From contig NZ_PEBH01000002.1 of assembly GCF_008698235.1 (NCBI RefSeq), positions 62,001 to 126,000 on the forward strand: 64,000 nucleotides of DNA, read 5' to 3'. The position numbers and the translations under genes are program-made. Below the pieces are notes generated by a model that searched no databases, was not told the origin of the DNA, and was given only the letters and a program-made list of their open reading frames with translations. Each line of letters starts with the position of its first letter. Position 1 is the first letter of the stretch. Source of the DNA: Bifidobacterium rousetti. Its GTDB lineage: Bacteria > Actinomycetota > Actinomycetes > Actinomycetales > Bifidobacteriaceae. This document shows positions 52,793 through 62,087 of the stretch, one piece after another.

Positions 52793-54334
52793 TCACGCCT
52801 CCTTTCCGGAGTTGACGTTGGTGTTCGCGATGGTCTCGACGATGGTGGACTGCGAGACGGTGTCGTCGTTCTCGATCTCGGCGATCTTGTGACGGTCCTT
52901 GAGGACCTCGATGTCGTCGGACAGGCGCACGACCTCCTCCAGCTCGGAGGAGATGAAGACGACGCCCATGCCCTTGGCGGCCAGGTCGAGGACGACCTGC
53001 TGGATCTCGGCCTTGGCGCCGATGTCGATGCCTCGGGTCGGCTCGTCGAGGATGAGCAGCTCGGGGTGCGTCGCCAGCCAACGGCCGATGAGGACCTTCT
53101 GCTGGTTGCCGCCGGAGAGGTTCTTGATCGGACGGTCCGGGTCGGCGGGGCGGACGTTGAGCTCCTTCATGTACTTGTCGACGATCTCGTCCGCCTCCTT
53201 CTTCGGGATCGGCTTGAACATGCCGCGCGTCGCCTGCAGGGCGATGAGCATGTTCTGGCGGACGGTCAGGTCGCCGATGATGCCCTCGTCGCGGCGGTTC
53301 TCGGTGGAGTACGCGATCTTGTTCTTCAGGGCGGTGTACGGGTCGTTGATGCTCACCTGCTTGCCGTTGAGCTCGTAGGTGCCCGAATCCGGCTTGTCCG
53401 CTCCATAGAGCAGACGGCCGAGCTCGGTGCGGCCGGAACCCAGCAGGCCGGCGAAGCCGACGACCTCGCCCTTGTAGATGTCGAGGTCGACCGGGTTTAT
53501 GGTGCCCTTCTTGCCGAGGCCCTTGACGTCGACGATCGGCTTCTCGCCCGGGGTGATCTCGCGGCGCGCCTTCTTGGCGCCGATCTGCGAGAGCTCCTCG
53601 GCGGACTTGCCGATCATCATGCCGATCAGCTCGTCGCGCGGAGTGTCCTTTGTCATGACCTCCTTGATGAAGTGGCCGTTGCGCAGGATGGTCAGACGGT
53701 CGGTGATCTCGTAGATCTGGTCGAGGAAGTGGGAGACGAACAGGATCGCGACGCCGGAGTCGCGCACCTTGCGCATGATGGCGAACAGGTCCTGCACCTC
53801 GTTGGCGTCGAGGGAGGAGGTCGGCTCGTCGAGGATCAGCACCTTGGCGTTGATGACCATGGCGCGGGCGATGGCGACCAGCTGCTGCATGGCGATGGAG
53901 ATCGAGCTCAGCGGGGTGTGGGGGTCGATCTTCTCAAGACCCATCTGCGCGAGGTACTGCTTGGCGGCCTCGTGGGTCTTCTTCCAGTCGATGCCGAAGG
54001 GGCCGCGCTTCTCGTGGCCGAGCATCACGTTCTCGCCGACGGAGAGGTTGGTGCACAGGTTGACTTCCTGATACACGGTGGCGATGCCGGCGTTCTGCGC
54101 GTCCAGCGTGCCGTTGAACTGCTGCGGCTTGCCGTCGACGACGATGGAGCCGGAGTTGATCTTGTACACGCCCGTCAGCGCCTTGATCATCGTCGACTTG
54201 CCGGCGCCGTTCTCACCCATGAGGGCGTGGACCTCACCCGGGTAGAGGGTCAGATCGACACCGTCCAGAGCCTTCACGCCCGGGAACTCGATCGTGATGC
54301 CCTTCATCACGACGATAGGGGTTTTGTCTGTCAT
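52793..54334 (-). CDS. fruK: Fructose ABC transporter ATP-binding protein FruK (two ATPase domains)
   Basis: A 513-residue tandem ABC ATPase of the RbsA/MglA type. First half: Walker A GENGAGKST (about residues 40-48), a variant signature SSISIAMQQLVAIARA, Walker B VLILDEPTSSLD. Second half: degenerate Walker A GLLGSGRTELG, canonical signature NLSGGNQQKVLIGRWL, Walker B LLILDEPTRGIDIG. Asymmetric domains are normal for this family. AAAGG precedes the ATG. It follows fruE after a 163-bp gap that holds a long hairpin. Confidence 0.95.
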   Translation of the reverse strand: MTDKTPIVVMKGITIEFPGVKALDGVDLTLYPGEVHALMGENGAGKSTMIKALTGVYKINSGSIVVDGKPQQFNGTLDAQNAGIATVYQEVNLCTNLSVGENVMLGHEKRGPFGIDWKKTHEAAKQYLAQMGLEKIDPHTPLSSISIAMQQLVAIARAMVINAKVLILDEPTSSLDANEVQDLFAIMRKVRDSGVAILFVSHFLDQIYEITDRLTILRNGHFIKEVMTKDTPRDELIGMMIGKSAEELSQIGAKKARREITPGEKPIVDVKGLGKKGTINPVDLDIYKGEVVGFAGLLGSGRTELGRLLYGADKPDSGTYELNGKQVSINDPYTALKNKIAYSTENRRDEGIIGDLTVRQNMLIALQATRGMFKPIPKKEADEIVDKYMKELNVRPADPDRPIKNLSGGNQQKVLIGRWLATHPELLILDEPTRGIDIGAKAEIQQVVLDLAAKGMGVVFISSELEEVVRLSDDIEVLKDRHKIAEIENDDTVSQSTIVETIANTNVNSGKEA

Positions 54335-54386
54335 GTCTTTGCCTTTGGAGAAAGGGGATTGTTACCGTTTTGTGATATTTCGGCCC

Positions 54387-54435
54387 GACATGGATGATGG
54401 TGTGGAGGAAACCCTCGCACACCATCATTCATGTC
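54387..54435 (-). terminator. Intra-operon hairpin between fruE and fruK
   Basis: Stem GACATGGATGATGGTGTG against its near-exact complement (1 mismatch in 18), with an inner GAGG-AAAC-CCTC tip. No T run. It probably stabilises the fruE message or attenuates transcription into fruK. Confidence 0.65.
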
Positions 54436-54497
54436 TTGTCGTCTGTCACAGGTTCGGCCGGAGCCGAATCAGCAGATCGAAAATCCGTAAGGACGGA

Positions 54498-55481
54498 TCA
54501 GTACTGGCGCTCGCCGGAGTCGAGAGCGGCCTGAGCCTCGTCCTTGGTGAAGGTCTTGGACTCGATCTCGATGTTCTTCTCGACGTCCTTGCCATCCAGG
54601 TAGTCCTTGACGGCCTGGGCGGTCTCCTTGCCGAAGATCGGGTTGTACTCGATGTCGAAGGCGAGGTCGCCGTCGGCGACGGCCTGCAGGGCGGCCTTGG
54701 TACCGTCGTTGCCGATGATCGTCACCTTGCCCTTGAGGCCGGCGGCGTCGACGGCCTGGGCGGCGCCGAGGGCCATCTCGTCGTTCTGGGCCCAGATCCA
54801 GGAGACACCCTGGGACTTGTACTTGTCGAGCAGGCCGGCGGTGACGGTCTTGGCCTCATCGGTGGACCAGTTGGCGGACTGGGACTCGAGGACCTTCTGC
54901 TTGGAGTCGATCTTGGAATCGAAGCCCTTCTGGCGGTCCTTGACGACGGACAGGCCGGCGGGGCCCTCGAGGACCAGACCGTTGGCGCCGTCCGGGTAGG
55001 TCTTGTTGAGGAACTCGGCGGCCTGCTGTCCGCACCACTCGTTGGACGGTCCGATGTGGGAGACGATGGCCTTCTTGGCCTCGGCGTCCTTGACGTCCAC
55101 ATTACGGTCGACGGTGAAGACCGGGATCTCGGCCTCGGCGGCCTTCTTCAGGGAGTCGTCCCAGCCGGAGTCCTCGGTGGAGGACAGGATGATGGCGTCG
55201 ACCTCGTCGTTGACGAACTTGCTGAAGGCCTGGATCTGCTTCTGCTGATCGTTGTTCTGGGTCGGCGAGTAGATCAGGTCGAAGCCGGCCGCCTTGAAGG
55301 CGGACTTGATGTCGTTCTCGTTGGCGGTACGGAAGCCACCCTCCGGGCCGACGGCGACGAAGCCGACGGTCTTCTTGCCGGAATCGCTGCTGCCGGAGCC
55401 GGACGCGGAACCACAGGCGGCGACGCTGACCAGAGCCGCGGCGGACGCGACGAGCGCGACGGCCTTCTTCCAATTCTTCAT
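54498..55481 (-). CDS. fruE: Fructose-binding lipoprotein FruE
   Basis: A 327-residue RbsB-like periplasmic-type binding protein. Signal and lipobox MKNWKKAVALVASAAALVSVAACGS (Cys about residue 23), a Ser/Gly linker, then KTVGFVAVGPEGGFRTANENDIKSAFKAAGFDL, QNNDQQKQIQAFSKFVNDEVDAIILSSTED and later IIGNDGTKAALQAVADGDLAFDIEYNP, all family marks. It binds fructose (and related monosaccharides in the characterised B. longum system) and feeds FruFGK. The start is ATG 55481 after GAGGAGGAG. A promoter, two leader hairpins and four repeats lie upstream. Confidence 0.95.
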   Translation of the reverse strand: MKNWKKAVALVASAAALVSVAACGSASGSGSSDSGKKTVGFVAVGPEGGFRTANENDIKSAFKAAGFDLIYSPTQNNDQQKQIQAFSKFVNDEVDAIILSSTEDSGWDDSLKKAAEAEIPVFTVDRNVDVKDAEAKKAIVSHIGPSNEWCGQQAAEFLNKTYPDGANGLVLEGPAGLSVVKDRQKGFDSKIDSKQKVLESQSANWSTDEAKTVTAGLLDKYKSQGVSWIWAQNDEMALGAAQAVDAAGLKGKVTIIGNDGTKAALQAVADGDLAFDIEYNPIFGKETAQAVKDYLDGKDVEKNIEIESKTFTKDEAQAALDSGERQY

Positions 55482-55510
55482 GGTGTACTCCTCCTCGAGT
55501 GTTTTCGAGT

Positions 55511-55557
55511 GCGAGGTTCGTTCCTCGCTTTGTTTTCCTTGATGACGTTCTGTCATC
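55511..55557 (-). promoter_or_regulatory. Two hairpins in the fruE 5' leader
   Basis: GCGAGG-N6-CCTCGC (55511-55528) and GATGAC-N5-GTCATC (55541-55557), both perfect 6-bp stems between the predicted transcription start and the fruE ribosome site. Confidence 0.5.
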
Positions 55558-55567
55558 GACAGTGACC

Positions 55568-55596
55568 AGTATGAACCAAACATCACGCCTGTTCAA
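55568..55596 (-). promoter_or_regulatory. fruE promoter
   Basis: On the minus strand TTGAAC (55591-55596), a 17-bp spacer and CATACT (55568-55573), about 85 bp upstream of the start codon. Confidence 0.6.
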
Positions 55597-55604
55597 TCTA
55601 TGGC

Positions 55605-55643
55605 GATAACGATTCGATAACAGCTTGATAACAAATTGATAAC
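55605..55643 (-). repeat. Four GATAAC (GTTATC) repeats with exact 11-bp period
   Basis: GATAAC at 55605-55610, 55616-55621, 55627-55632 and 55638-55643, exactly 11 bp apart and 8 bp upstream of the fruE -35. Repeats one helical turn apart suggest a regulator binding on one face of the DNA. Confidence 0.75.
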
Positions 55644-55697
55644 ATCGTTTTGTGATCGCCTGATATCGGCGCGGTTATGCGGTTTTCGAGTGATAAT

Positions 55698-55792
55698 GGG
55701 GGTGCCGTAACGAGGCGCCGAAGCCCCTACAACGTAAGGGCGATGGCGCCCGTCGAGTGGCGTGGTAACAGTCGGCGTCAGCCGCCGTTACC
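55698..55792 (+). promoter_or_regulatory. Structured 5' leader of the small unknown gene
   Basis: Successive pairings: GGGG-GTGCC-N7-GGCGC-N5-CCCC (55698-55727), GGGC...GCCC (about 55738-55751), and GGTAAC...GTTACC with an inner GGCG/CCGC (55764-55792). A GATAAT hexamer (55692-55697) could be a -10. I do not match it to a known riboswitch. Confidence 0.4.
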
Positions 55793-55827
55793 AGGCAGCA
55801 TCCAACGCAACATGAAAGGAACCCTTC

Positions 55828-56097
55828 ATGGATACCGTTTTCCTCATCCTCAAGCAGGTCGATGGCATCAAGCATCTGGCCGGCGTCGCCTCCACCATCG
55901 GCGACGCAGCCGATCTGCTGGCCAAGTGGGAGCCGGAGTGCCCGGACAACTTCAACTTCCTCGGCACCGAGGAGGTGTATGGCGTCAAGCGCCACCTCTT
56001 CAACATCCCGTTCAACATGCAGTACCTCATCTACGAGGTGCCGCTGAATTCCGAGGTTCCCCAGGAGCTCTTCAAGAGCGAGTACGGCGGCATCTGA
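55828..56097 (+). CDS. Unknown small protein
   Basis: 89 residues, not recognised. MDTVFLILKQVDGIKHLAGVASTIGDAADLLAKWEP opens with an amphipathic stretch, and the end (NMQYLIYEVPLNSEVPQELFKSEYGGI) has no known motif. No signal peptide or membrane span; acidic overall, so probably cytoplasmic. A good AAAGGA site precedes the ATG and codon use matches the neighbours, so it is likely a real gene. It is divergent from fruE, which may mean joint control by the GATAAC repeats; that is a guess. Confidence 0.8.
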   Translation: MDTVFLILKQVDGIKHLAGVASTIGDAADLLAKWEPECPDNFNFLGTEEVYGVKRHLFNIPFNMQYLIYEVPLNSEVPQELFKSEYGGI

Positions 56098-56130
56098 TCC
56101 GCCGGGCCGCTTCCGCAGCCCGCCTCCATC

Positions 56131-56193
56131 AAGCCCCGCACAAAGGCCCCGCGCGCCGTTCGTTCCGGACAGGACAAGCGATGCGCGGGGCTT
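56131..56193. terminator. Bidirectional terminator between the small gene and lpqB
   Basis: GCCCCGCGC (56146-56154) pairs with GCGCGGGGC (56183-56191), with an alternative AAGCCCCGC arm at 56131-56139; it lies between convergent genes. Confidence 0.6.
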
Positions 56194-56222
56194 CTACGTC
56201 TACGTCCGCGTCACTGCGCGCG

Positions 56223-58043
56223 TCACTGCGCGCCCAACGCCGTGACCTGGGAGTCGGCGATGGACCATGAACCGTCAAGCGAGCCGGACACGGAGCGTAC
56301 GATCCCCAGATCGTCGAGCACGGCGAGACGGCGGTAGAGGGCGATCTGCCCGGAGGCCAGCGCGACCACCGTCGTGTCGGGCAACCGCTGGCTGGTGGCG
56401 GGCCCCGGCGCGATCTGCCGGAACGCCTTCTGCGTCCCCTGCCCGTCCGTCGTCGACTCCCGTCCGGCCCCGCGCTCCTGCGTCGCGCCATCGGACGAAT
56501 CGGACGACGCGGACTGGGACGCCGAGGTCGCGTACACCAGATTGAGATCGTTGTAGAACGTCACCATCGTCACGTCCCCCTGCCCGCTGACCTTCGCCGA
56601 TTGCGACGACAGGTCGGACGGCGTCTGATCGCCGTCACGCGACACCCCCGCCAGCCTCACGCCGCCATCCGTCGCCACCGCGAGGCGCGCGCCCTCCGGG
56701 GACACCGCGATGGCACGGATCGTCTCGTCTCCCAGCCATTGCGGCTTGAGCTCGCGGCTGACGCCGCCGCGCGAGACATGGAGGCTATGGCCGTCCGCCG
56801 ACACGGCCCAGATCTCGCCGTCCAAGCCGGAGGCGATCGACGACATGGGCGCGCCGGAGAACATGACGCCGCACGACGAGGCGTCCGGTTTCAGACATTC
56901 GACGACGCCGTCGGCGCGCAGCACGGCGCCGCCGGACGCGGAGAACGCGAATCCCCTCGCATCGCCGAATCCCCTGGTCTCGCCCACACGCAGCGGGCTC
57001 GACGAGCCGAGCGAGACCACGCGGCCGTCGGTGAGCGTGTAGATGCCGATGCTGGGCTGCTGCGTATCGAGGTCGACGCCGCCGTCGATATCCGAGTAGT
57101 CGGCGCCGTCGACCGTGAGCGTCAACGGCGTGCTCGCGACCCCGTCCCCCAGGGTCAGCCTGATCAGGTGGACGATGAGGGCCCGCTCCCCCGAGGACAA
57201 TCCCAGGAACCCGTCGTTCAGCTGCACCTGCGGCTCGTTGTCCGTCATCGGCACGGTGTCGACGGCGAGCGCGACCTTGTTCGTGTCGAGGTCCCTGACG
57301 GCGCCGCCAAGCCACGCGGGGCCGTCGGAGAGCACGGCGCGCACCGCCTGCGTGCGCCAGTTGCGCCAGCTGAACCATCTGACGTCGGGGACGAGATGCT
57401 TGCCGGAGGCGTCCACACGGTACACGGACACCTGACGGAACACCTGTTCGAAGTCGGCCGACGAGACGGCGACGCCGTCGTCGAGTCCGGAGATGCGCCA
57501 CTGCCCCGACTCCTTGGTCATCGTGAACGACAGGACCATCGGGTCGCCCTCGGCGGCCGGCGTGAACAGCCCGTTCCTGTCCAACCGTCCGATGACGTTC
57601 ATCTCGGCCTCGACGGCGAGGGCGGCCGATTCGGCGGAGCTGGTGCGCGGGATCGCCTTTCTGGTGTAGGTGGGCGTGCCGTCGTAGATGATGGCGGAGG
57701 CGTCGCCGTTCCATGTGTTCGCCGCCACGTCGGAGAGGTATTCGCGGGCGACCCGGTAGCCGTCCGACTGCACGCCGGCAGGCATGGCGCTGAAGAACCC
57801 CTCGACGATGCCTTCCGGCTGGTCGTCCTGCGAGGGGCCTTCGGGGCTGGTGTAGACGCGCCGCGTCTGCTTCTCCGCGGGCGCGCTGGCGTGGACGACA
57901 CCGGCCGTGGGCAGGCCGATGGGGTTGGAGCAGGCGGTCTGGGCCGAGAGGGCGAGGACGGCGAGCATGGCGGCGAGCGTCCTGCGCGCCCATGTCCGGA
58001 AGCGTACGCGGTATGCGTCATGACGCTCATGGTTCCTGCGCAT
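56223..58043 (-). CDS. lpqB: Lipoprotein LpqB (GerMN domain)
   Basis: 606 residues. Basic N-terminus, hydrophobic segment ([17 protein letters not shown], about residues 22-38) with lipobox-like QTAC, a GerMN domain (about residues 220-330: [33 protein letters not shown]...[15 protein letters not shown]) and a C-terminal beta-propeller-like LpqB region. In actinobacteria LpqB works with the MtrAB two-component system, modulating MtrB at the membrane. The ATG overlaps the mtrB stop by 17 bp, with AGGGGG upstream. Confidence 0.92.
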   Translation of the reverse strand: MRRNHERHDAYRVRFRTWARRTLAAMLAVLALSAQTACSNPIGLPTAGVVHASAPAEKQTRRVYTSPEGPSQDDQPEGIVEGFFSAMPAGVQSDGYRVAREYLSDVAANTWNGDASAIIYDGTPTYTRKAIPRTSSAESAALAVEAEMNVIGRLDRNGLFTPAAEGDPMVLSFTMTKESGQWRISGLDDGVAVSSADFEQVFRQVSVYRVDASGKHLVPDVRWFSWRNWRTQAVRAVLSDGPAWLGGAVRDLDTNKVALAVDTVPMTDNEPQVQLNDGFLGLSSGERALIVHLIRLTLGDGVASTPLTLTVDGADYSDIDGGVDLDTQQPSIGIYTLTDGRVVSLGSSSPLRVGETRGFGDARGFAFSASGGAVLRADGVVECLKPDASSCGVMFSGAPMSSIASGLDGEIWAVSADGHSLHVSRGGVSRELKPQWLGDETIRAIAVSPEGARLAVATDGGVRLAGVSRDGDQTPSDLSSQSAKVSGQGDVTMVTFYNDLNLVYATSASQSASSDSSDGATQERGAGRESTTDGQGTQKAFRQIAPGPATSQRLPDTTVVALASGQIALYRRLAVLDDLGIVRSVSGSLDGSWSIADSQVTALGAQ

Positions 58044-59778
58044 GGTGTTCCCCCTGCTCTTCGAGGTAGTCGGCGCTGCGGTTGTCGGCGACGCCGAATC
58101 CGCCGGTGACGACCATGTGGTCGGTGTCGTGCCGGAAGTCGACCGGCAGTTCGGCGTCGGGCACGGGCCCCTTGTCGGGGTCGCGCGGCAGGATCACGAG
58201 GAACCAGGTGCCCTCGTCGAGTTCGGAGCGCACGCGGATCGTGCCCTGATGCAGTCTGGCGTCGGTCATCGCGATCGACAGGCCCAGTCCGGTGCCGCCG
58301 GTGGTGCGGGCGCGCGAAGGGTCGCCGCGCCAGAAGCGGTCGAAGACGTGCGGCACCTGATCGGGCGACATGCCGACGCCGCGGTCGCGCACGGAGATGA
58401 CGACGGCGCGTCGGTTGGCGGCGAGCTGCACCTCGATCGGATCGTCCTCGGCGAAGTCGATGGCGTTCGCGAGGAGGTTCCTGACGATGCGGATGATGCG
58501 GCGCGCGTCGATGCGGGCGAGGACCTGGATGTTGGGCAGGTACGTGTGGATCGGCACACGCTTGGCCGCGGCGAGTTCGGACACCTGATCCACGGCCTCG
58601 TTGATCGGATCGCGCACGTCGGTCTCGACGAGGTCGACGGCCGCGTATCCGGCGTCGTAGCGGGAGATCTCCAGCAGGTCGGCGAGCATGTCCTGAAAGC
58701 GGTTGATCTGTCCGCCGAGCAGTTCCACGGTGCGACGGGTCATCGGATCATAGTCGTCCTTGCGGCTGTCGAGCAGGTAGGAGGCCATGCGCATCGTCGT
58801 GACCGGGGTCCTCAGCTCGTGGCTCACGTCGGAGACGAACCGCCGCTGCATCGCTCCGGCCTCCTCCAGCTCGTCGATCTTCTGGTTCAGCGCGTCGGCC
58901 ATCGAGTTGAACGAATGCTGCAGCGAACCGATCTCGTCGTTGCGGTCCTCGGGCACGCGCGCCTCGAGGTCGCCGGAGGCGAAGGTCTCGGCGGCGGCGG
59001 CCACTTCGGAGACGGGCCGGACGATGCCGCGCAGCGTGAACCACACCAGCAGTCCCATGAGCACGCTCAGTGCGAGGCAGATGACCAGCAGGTTGAGCTG
59101 GATCTGCAGCAGCGACGTCTGCTGCGTCTCGTAGGAGAACAGCGCGAACAGGGCGAGCCCGTCGGTCGCGCCGAAATCGAGGGACGTGCCGAGCACCGCG
59201 CCGGGCACCCTGCCGCCGCTGGATCCGGCGATGGAAACGGACTGGTAGAACACGCGGCCGGCGGTGTCGGAGGAGACGGCGACGCGGATGTCGTCGGACA
59301 CGTCGGACTCGTAGGTCGGATCGGTGGAGACCGGCACGATGAGGCGGTTCGACATGTCCCGGCTCCACAGGTAGACGCCGATGAGGTTGGAGGAGCCCTC
59401 GTTCTGCAGGGACGAGGCGATGTCGTTGACCAGCTGCTGGTACTGCACCGAGTCGGACACATCGGCGGAGTCGAGCGAGGTCTGCGCCTGGGAGACCATG
59501 TCGGAGAAGTCGGAATGGGCCTGATTGGTGACCTGGTCGAGCATCGAGGAGCGTACGGACAGCATCGAGACCAGCGAGAAGACGACCGCGACGACGAGAG
59601 CGACCAGCACGACGAGGGCGACGGTGCGCGCCTGCAGGGACCGTCGCACCTCGGCGCGTCCGCTCCTGAGCAGCCGGCGCCAGCTGAACCGGCGTCTCGG
59701 ATGCGGGCTGCGGCGCAGCCAGCCGGCGAGGCGGTTGACGCTCTCCGACTTGTCGGTCCGGCGTGTGGGCGCGATCAT
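58027..59778 (-). CDS. mtrB: Sensor histidine kinase MtrB
   Basis: 583 residues. Two membrane spans (about 51-73 and 226-248) enclose an extracellular sensor region; a HAMP domain follows (about residues 249-300), then the dimerisation domain with His320 in [18 protein letters not shown] and an ATPase domain with [18 protein letters not shown] (N box), [10 protein letters not shown] (G1) and [10 protein letters not shown] (G2). It phosphorylates MtrA, which controls cell wall and division genes in actinobacteria. The start overlaps the mtrA stop (ATGA). Confidence 0.94.
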   Translation of the reverse strand: MIAPTRRTDKSESVNRLAGWLRRSPHPRRRFSWRRLLRSGRAEVRRSLQARTVALVVLVALVVAVVFSLVSMLSVRSSMLDQVTNQAHSDFSDMVSQAQTSLDSADVSDSVQYQQLVNDIASSLQNEGSSNLIGVYLWSRDMSNRLIVPVSTDPTYESDVSDDIRVAVSSDTAGRVFYQSVSIAGSSGGRVPGAVLGTSLDFGATDGLALFALFSYETQQTSLLQIQLNLLVICLALSVLMGLLVWFTLRGIVRPVSEVAAAAETFASGDLEARVPEDRNDEIGSLQHSFNSMADALNQKIDELEEAGAMQRRFVSDVSHELRTPVTTMRMASYLLDSRKDDYDPMTRRTVELLGGQINRFQDMLADLLEISRYDAGYAAVDLVETDVRDPINEAVDQVSELAAAKRVPIHTYLPNIQVLARIDARRIIRIVRNLLANAIDFAEDDPIEVQLAANRRAVVISVRDRGVGMSPDQVPHVFDRFWRGDPSRARTTGGTGLGLSIAMTDARLHQGTIRVRSELDEGTWFLVILPRDPDKGPVPDAELPVDFRHDTDHMVVTGGFGVADNRSADYLEEQGEHHAQEP

Positions 59779-60581
59779 GCGTCGCCGCGGGGTTCGGGCG
59801 GCACGAACTTGTAGCCGATGCCGCGCACGGTGACGACGATGCGCGGATGCTCGGGATCATCCTCGACCTTGGCGCGCAGCCGCTGGATGTGCACGTTGAC
59901 GAGGCGCGTGTCCCCGGAGGACTCGTACCCCCAGACGCGCTTCAGGAGGCTGGAGCGGCTGATCGCGTCGCCGGCGGAGGCCGCGAGCACGGCGAGCAGC
60001 TCGAACTCCATCGGCGTCAGACCCAGATCCCGGCCGTCCTTGGTGGCGGTGTGCGCGAGACGGTCGATGACGATCGCGCCGCGTTCGATGCGGCTCGGAT
60101 CGCCGTCGCCGTCCTGCGCGACGCCGAACGGACCGTTCTCCCCGTTCGAGGCGGCGCCACGCGGACCGGAAGCGGCTCCGGACGCACCGGACGGCTTGGA
60201 CTGGATGCGGAACCGGGCGCGGATGCGTGCCAGAAGCTCGACGACCTTGAACGGCTTGGGCACGTAGTCGTCGGCGCCGGCCTCGAGGCCCGCGACCACG
60301 TCGACGGTGTCGGATTTCGCGGTGAGCATGATGATCGGCACGTTCGAGGAGGTCGCGCGGATGCGGCGGGCCACCTCAGTGCCGTCAAGGCCGGGCAGCA
60401 TCACGTCGAGCAGGATGAGATCCGGTTCGACGGTGGGGAACATCTCCACGGCGCGCAGGCCGTCGAGGCATGTGACGGTGCGGAATCCCTCGTTCTCGAG
60501 CACGATCGAGAGCATCTCCCCCAGCGCCTGATCGTCGTCGACGATCATGATCGTCCTGCCCTGGAGTTCGTCCTGCGTCAT
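59775..60581 (-). CDS. mtrA: Response regulator MtrA
   Basis: 268 residues. Receiver domain with acidic pocket VDDDQ and phospho-acceptor Asp59 in LILLDVMLPGLDG, switch Thr in IIMLTAKSD, Lys in DDYVPKPFK; OmpR-type winged helix at the C-terminus (LGLTPMEFELLAVLAASAGDAISRSSLLKRVWG...VNVHIQRLRAKVEDDP...VRGIGYKF). The linker is unusually long (about residues 127-168), Gly/Ala/Asp-rich, without known motif. The start is ATG 60581 after AAAGGGG. First gene of mtrA-mtrB-lpqB. Confidence 0.95.
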   Translation of the reverse strand: MTQDELQGRTIMIVDDDQALGEMLSIVLENEGFRTVTCLDGLRAVEMFPTVEPDLILLDVMLPGLDGTEVARRIRATSSNVPIIMLTAKSDTVDVVAGLEAGADDYVPKPFKVVELLARIRARFRIQSKPSGASGAASGPRGAASNGENGPFGVAQDGDGDPSRIERGAIVIDRLAHTATKDGRDLGLTPMEFELLAVLAASAGDAISRSSLLKRVWGYESSGDTRLVNVHIQRLRAKVEDDPEHPRIVVTVRGIGYKFVPPEPRGDA

Positions 60582-60671
60582 CGCCGGCCCCTTTCTCCCT
60601 GTGTTCCGGTGTTCCTCTTCGATGATCCTCACGACCCTCGTGAACGTTCACTTCGCGTTCATTGTAGCCCG

Positions 60672-62039
60672 CTATTCGCCGCCGTGCAGGATCGGGCGGA
60701 TGCGCTTCAGATTCGCGGCGACCTCCCGCTCGTAGCCGCGGTCGTTCGGATGGTAGTACTCGCGCCCGCGCAGCTCCTCGGGCATGTACTCCTGCGGGGC
60801 GACCGCGCCCGGCCAGTCGTGCGCGTATTTGTACCCCTCGTGGTTGCCCCACTCCTTCATGAGCTTGGTGGGCGCGTTGCGCAGGTACAGCGGCACGGCG
60901 CCGATACGCCCCGCGTCGACGTCGGCGAGCGCCTCGTTGATCGCGTTGTAGCTGGCGTTCGATTTGGGGGCGGTGGCCACGGCGATCGTCGCCTCGGCGA
61001 GGATGATGCGCGCCTCGGGCATGCCGACCAGAGCCACGGCCTGCGCGGCGGCGACGGTGACCTGCAGGATCTGCGGGGCTGCCATGCCGACCTCCTCGGC
61101 GGCGGCGATCATGATGCGACGGGCGATGAAACGCGGGTCCTCGCCGGCTCGGATCATGCGCGCGAGATAGTGGATCGCGGCGTCCGGGTCGGATCCGCGC
61201 ATCGATTTGATGAACGCGGAGATCACGTCGTAGTGGTCGTCGCCGTCCTTGTCATAGCGCACGGTGGCGGTGTCCATCACGCTGGCCACGACGTCCGGTG
61301 TGATGGTCGGGCGGCGTTTGCCCTTCTCGCGGGCCTTGTCGCCGGTGACGGCGCCGGCGGCCGCCTCGAGGATGGTCAGGGACTTGCGCGCGTCGCCCCC
61401 GGCCATACGCACGATCTCGGCGACGGCCTCGTCGCTGGCCTTCACCTCGCCTTTGAGCCCATGGTCGGAGTCGAGGGCGCGCCGGACCAGTTCGGTCAGT
61501 TGCTCGGGTTCGAGCGATTCGAGTTTGACGACGACGGACCGGCTCAGCAGCGGTTTGATGACGGAGAAGCTGGGGTTCTCGGTGGTGGCGCCGATGAACG
61601 TGACGTCCCGGTTCTCGACGGCGGGCAGGAGCGCGTCCTGCTGCGATTTGGAGAAGCGGTGCACCTCATCGATGAACAGGACGGTCTCCTGCCCTCGCGC
61701 GACAAGCCGTTCGTGCGCACGCTCGAGCACGGCGCGCACGTCCTTGACGCCGCTGGTCACGGCGGACAGCTCCTCGAACACGCGTCCGGACTGGCGTGCG
61801 ACGATCGTGGCGAGCGTGGTCTTGCCGACGCCGGGAGGGCCGAACAGGATGATCGAGCTCGGCGCGGTGAGGCTCCCGCGGCTGGCCGGGTTGGCGAGGC
61901 GGCGCAGAGGCGAGCCCTCCCCCAGCACATGGGATTGCCCGATCACCTCGTCCAGCGTGCGCGGGCGCATGCGCACCGCGAGCGGGCGCGTCACGTCGTC
62001 GGGTGCGTCGGATGCGGCGAACAGGTCGTTATCGGTCAT
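60672..62039 (-). CDS. rarA: Replication-associated recombination factor RarA (MgsA) AAA+ ATPase
   Basis: 455 residues. Begins PLAVRMRPRTLDEVIGQSHVLGEGSPLRRL; Walker A GPPGVGKTTLATIVA (about residues 70-84), Walker B VLFIDEVHRFSKSQQDALLP, sensor/arginine region FIGATTENPSFSVIKPLLSR, and the C-terminal tetramerisation/MgsA part KSMRGSDPDAAIHYLARMI. It acts at stalled replication forks. GGAGG immediately precedes the ATG. It is 49 bp after the helicase start side and 90 bp before mtrA. Confidence 0.95.
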   Translation of the reverse strand: MTDNDLFAASDAPDDVTRPLAVRMRPRTLDEVIGQSHVLGEGSPLRRLANPASRGSLTAPSSIILFGPPGVGKTTLATIVARQSGRVFEELSAVTSGVKDVRAVLERAHERLVARGQETVLFIDEVHRFSKSQQDALLPAVENRDVTFIGATTENPSFSVIKPLLSRSVVVKLESLEPEQLTELVRRALDSDHGLKGEVKASDEAVAEIVRMAGGDARKSLTILEAAAGAVTGDKAREKGKRRPTITPDVVASVMDTATVRYDKDGDDHYDVISAFIKSMRGSDPDAAIHYLARMIRAGEDPRFIARRIMIAAAEEVGMAAPQILQVTVAAAQAVALVGMPEARIILAEATIAVATAPKSNASYNAINEALADVDAGRIGAVPLYLRNAPTKLMKEWGNHEGYKYAHDWPGAVAPQEYMPEELRGREYYHPNDRGYEREVAANLKRIRPILHGGE

Positions 62040-62087
62040 GCCTCCACCCTACTCCACGATTCGAACAGACGTTCTATGCGCCCGCGA

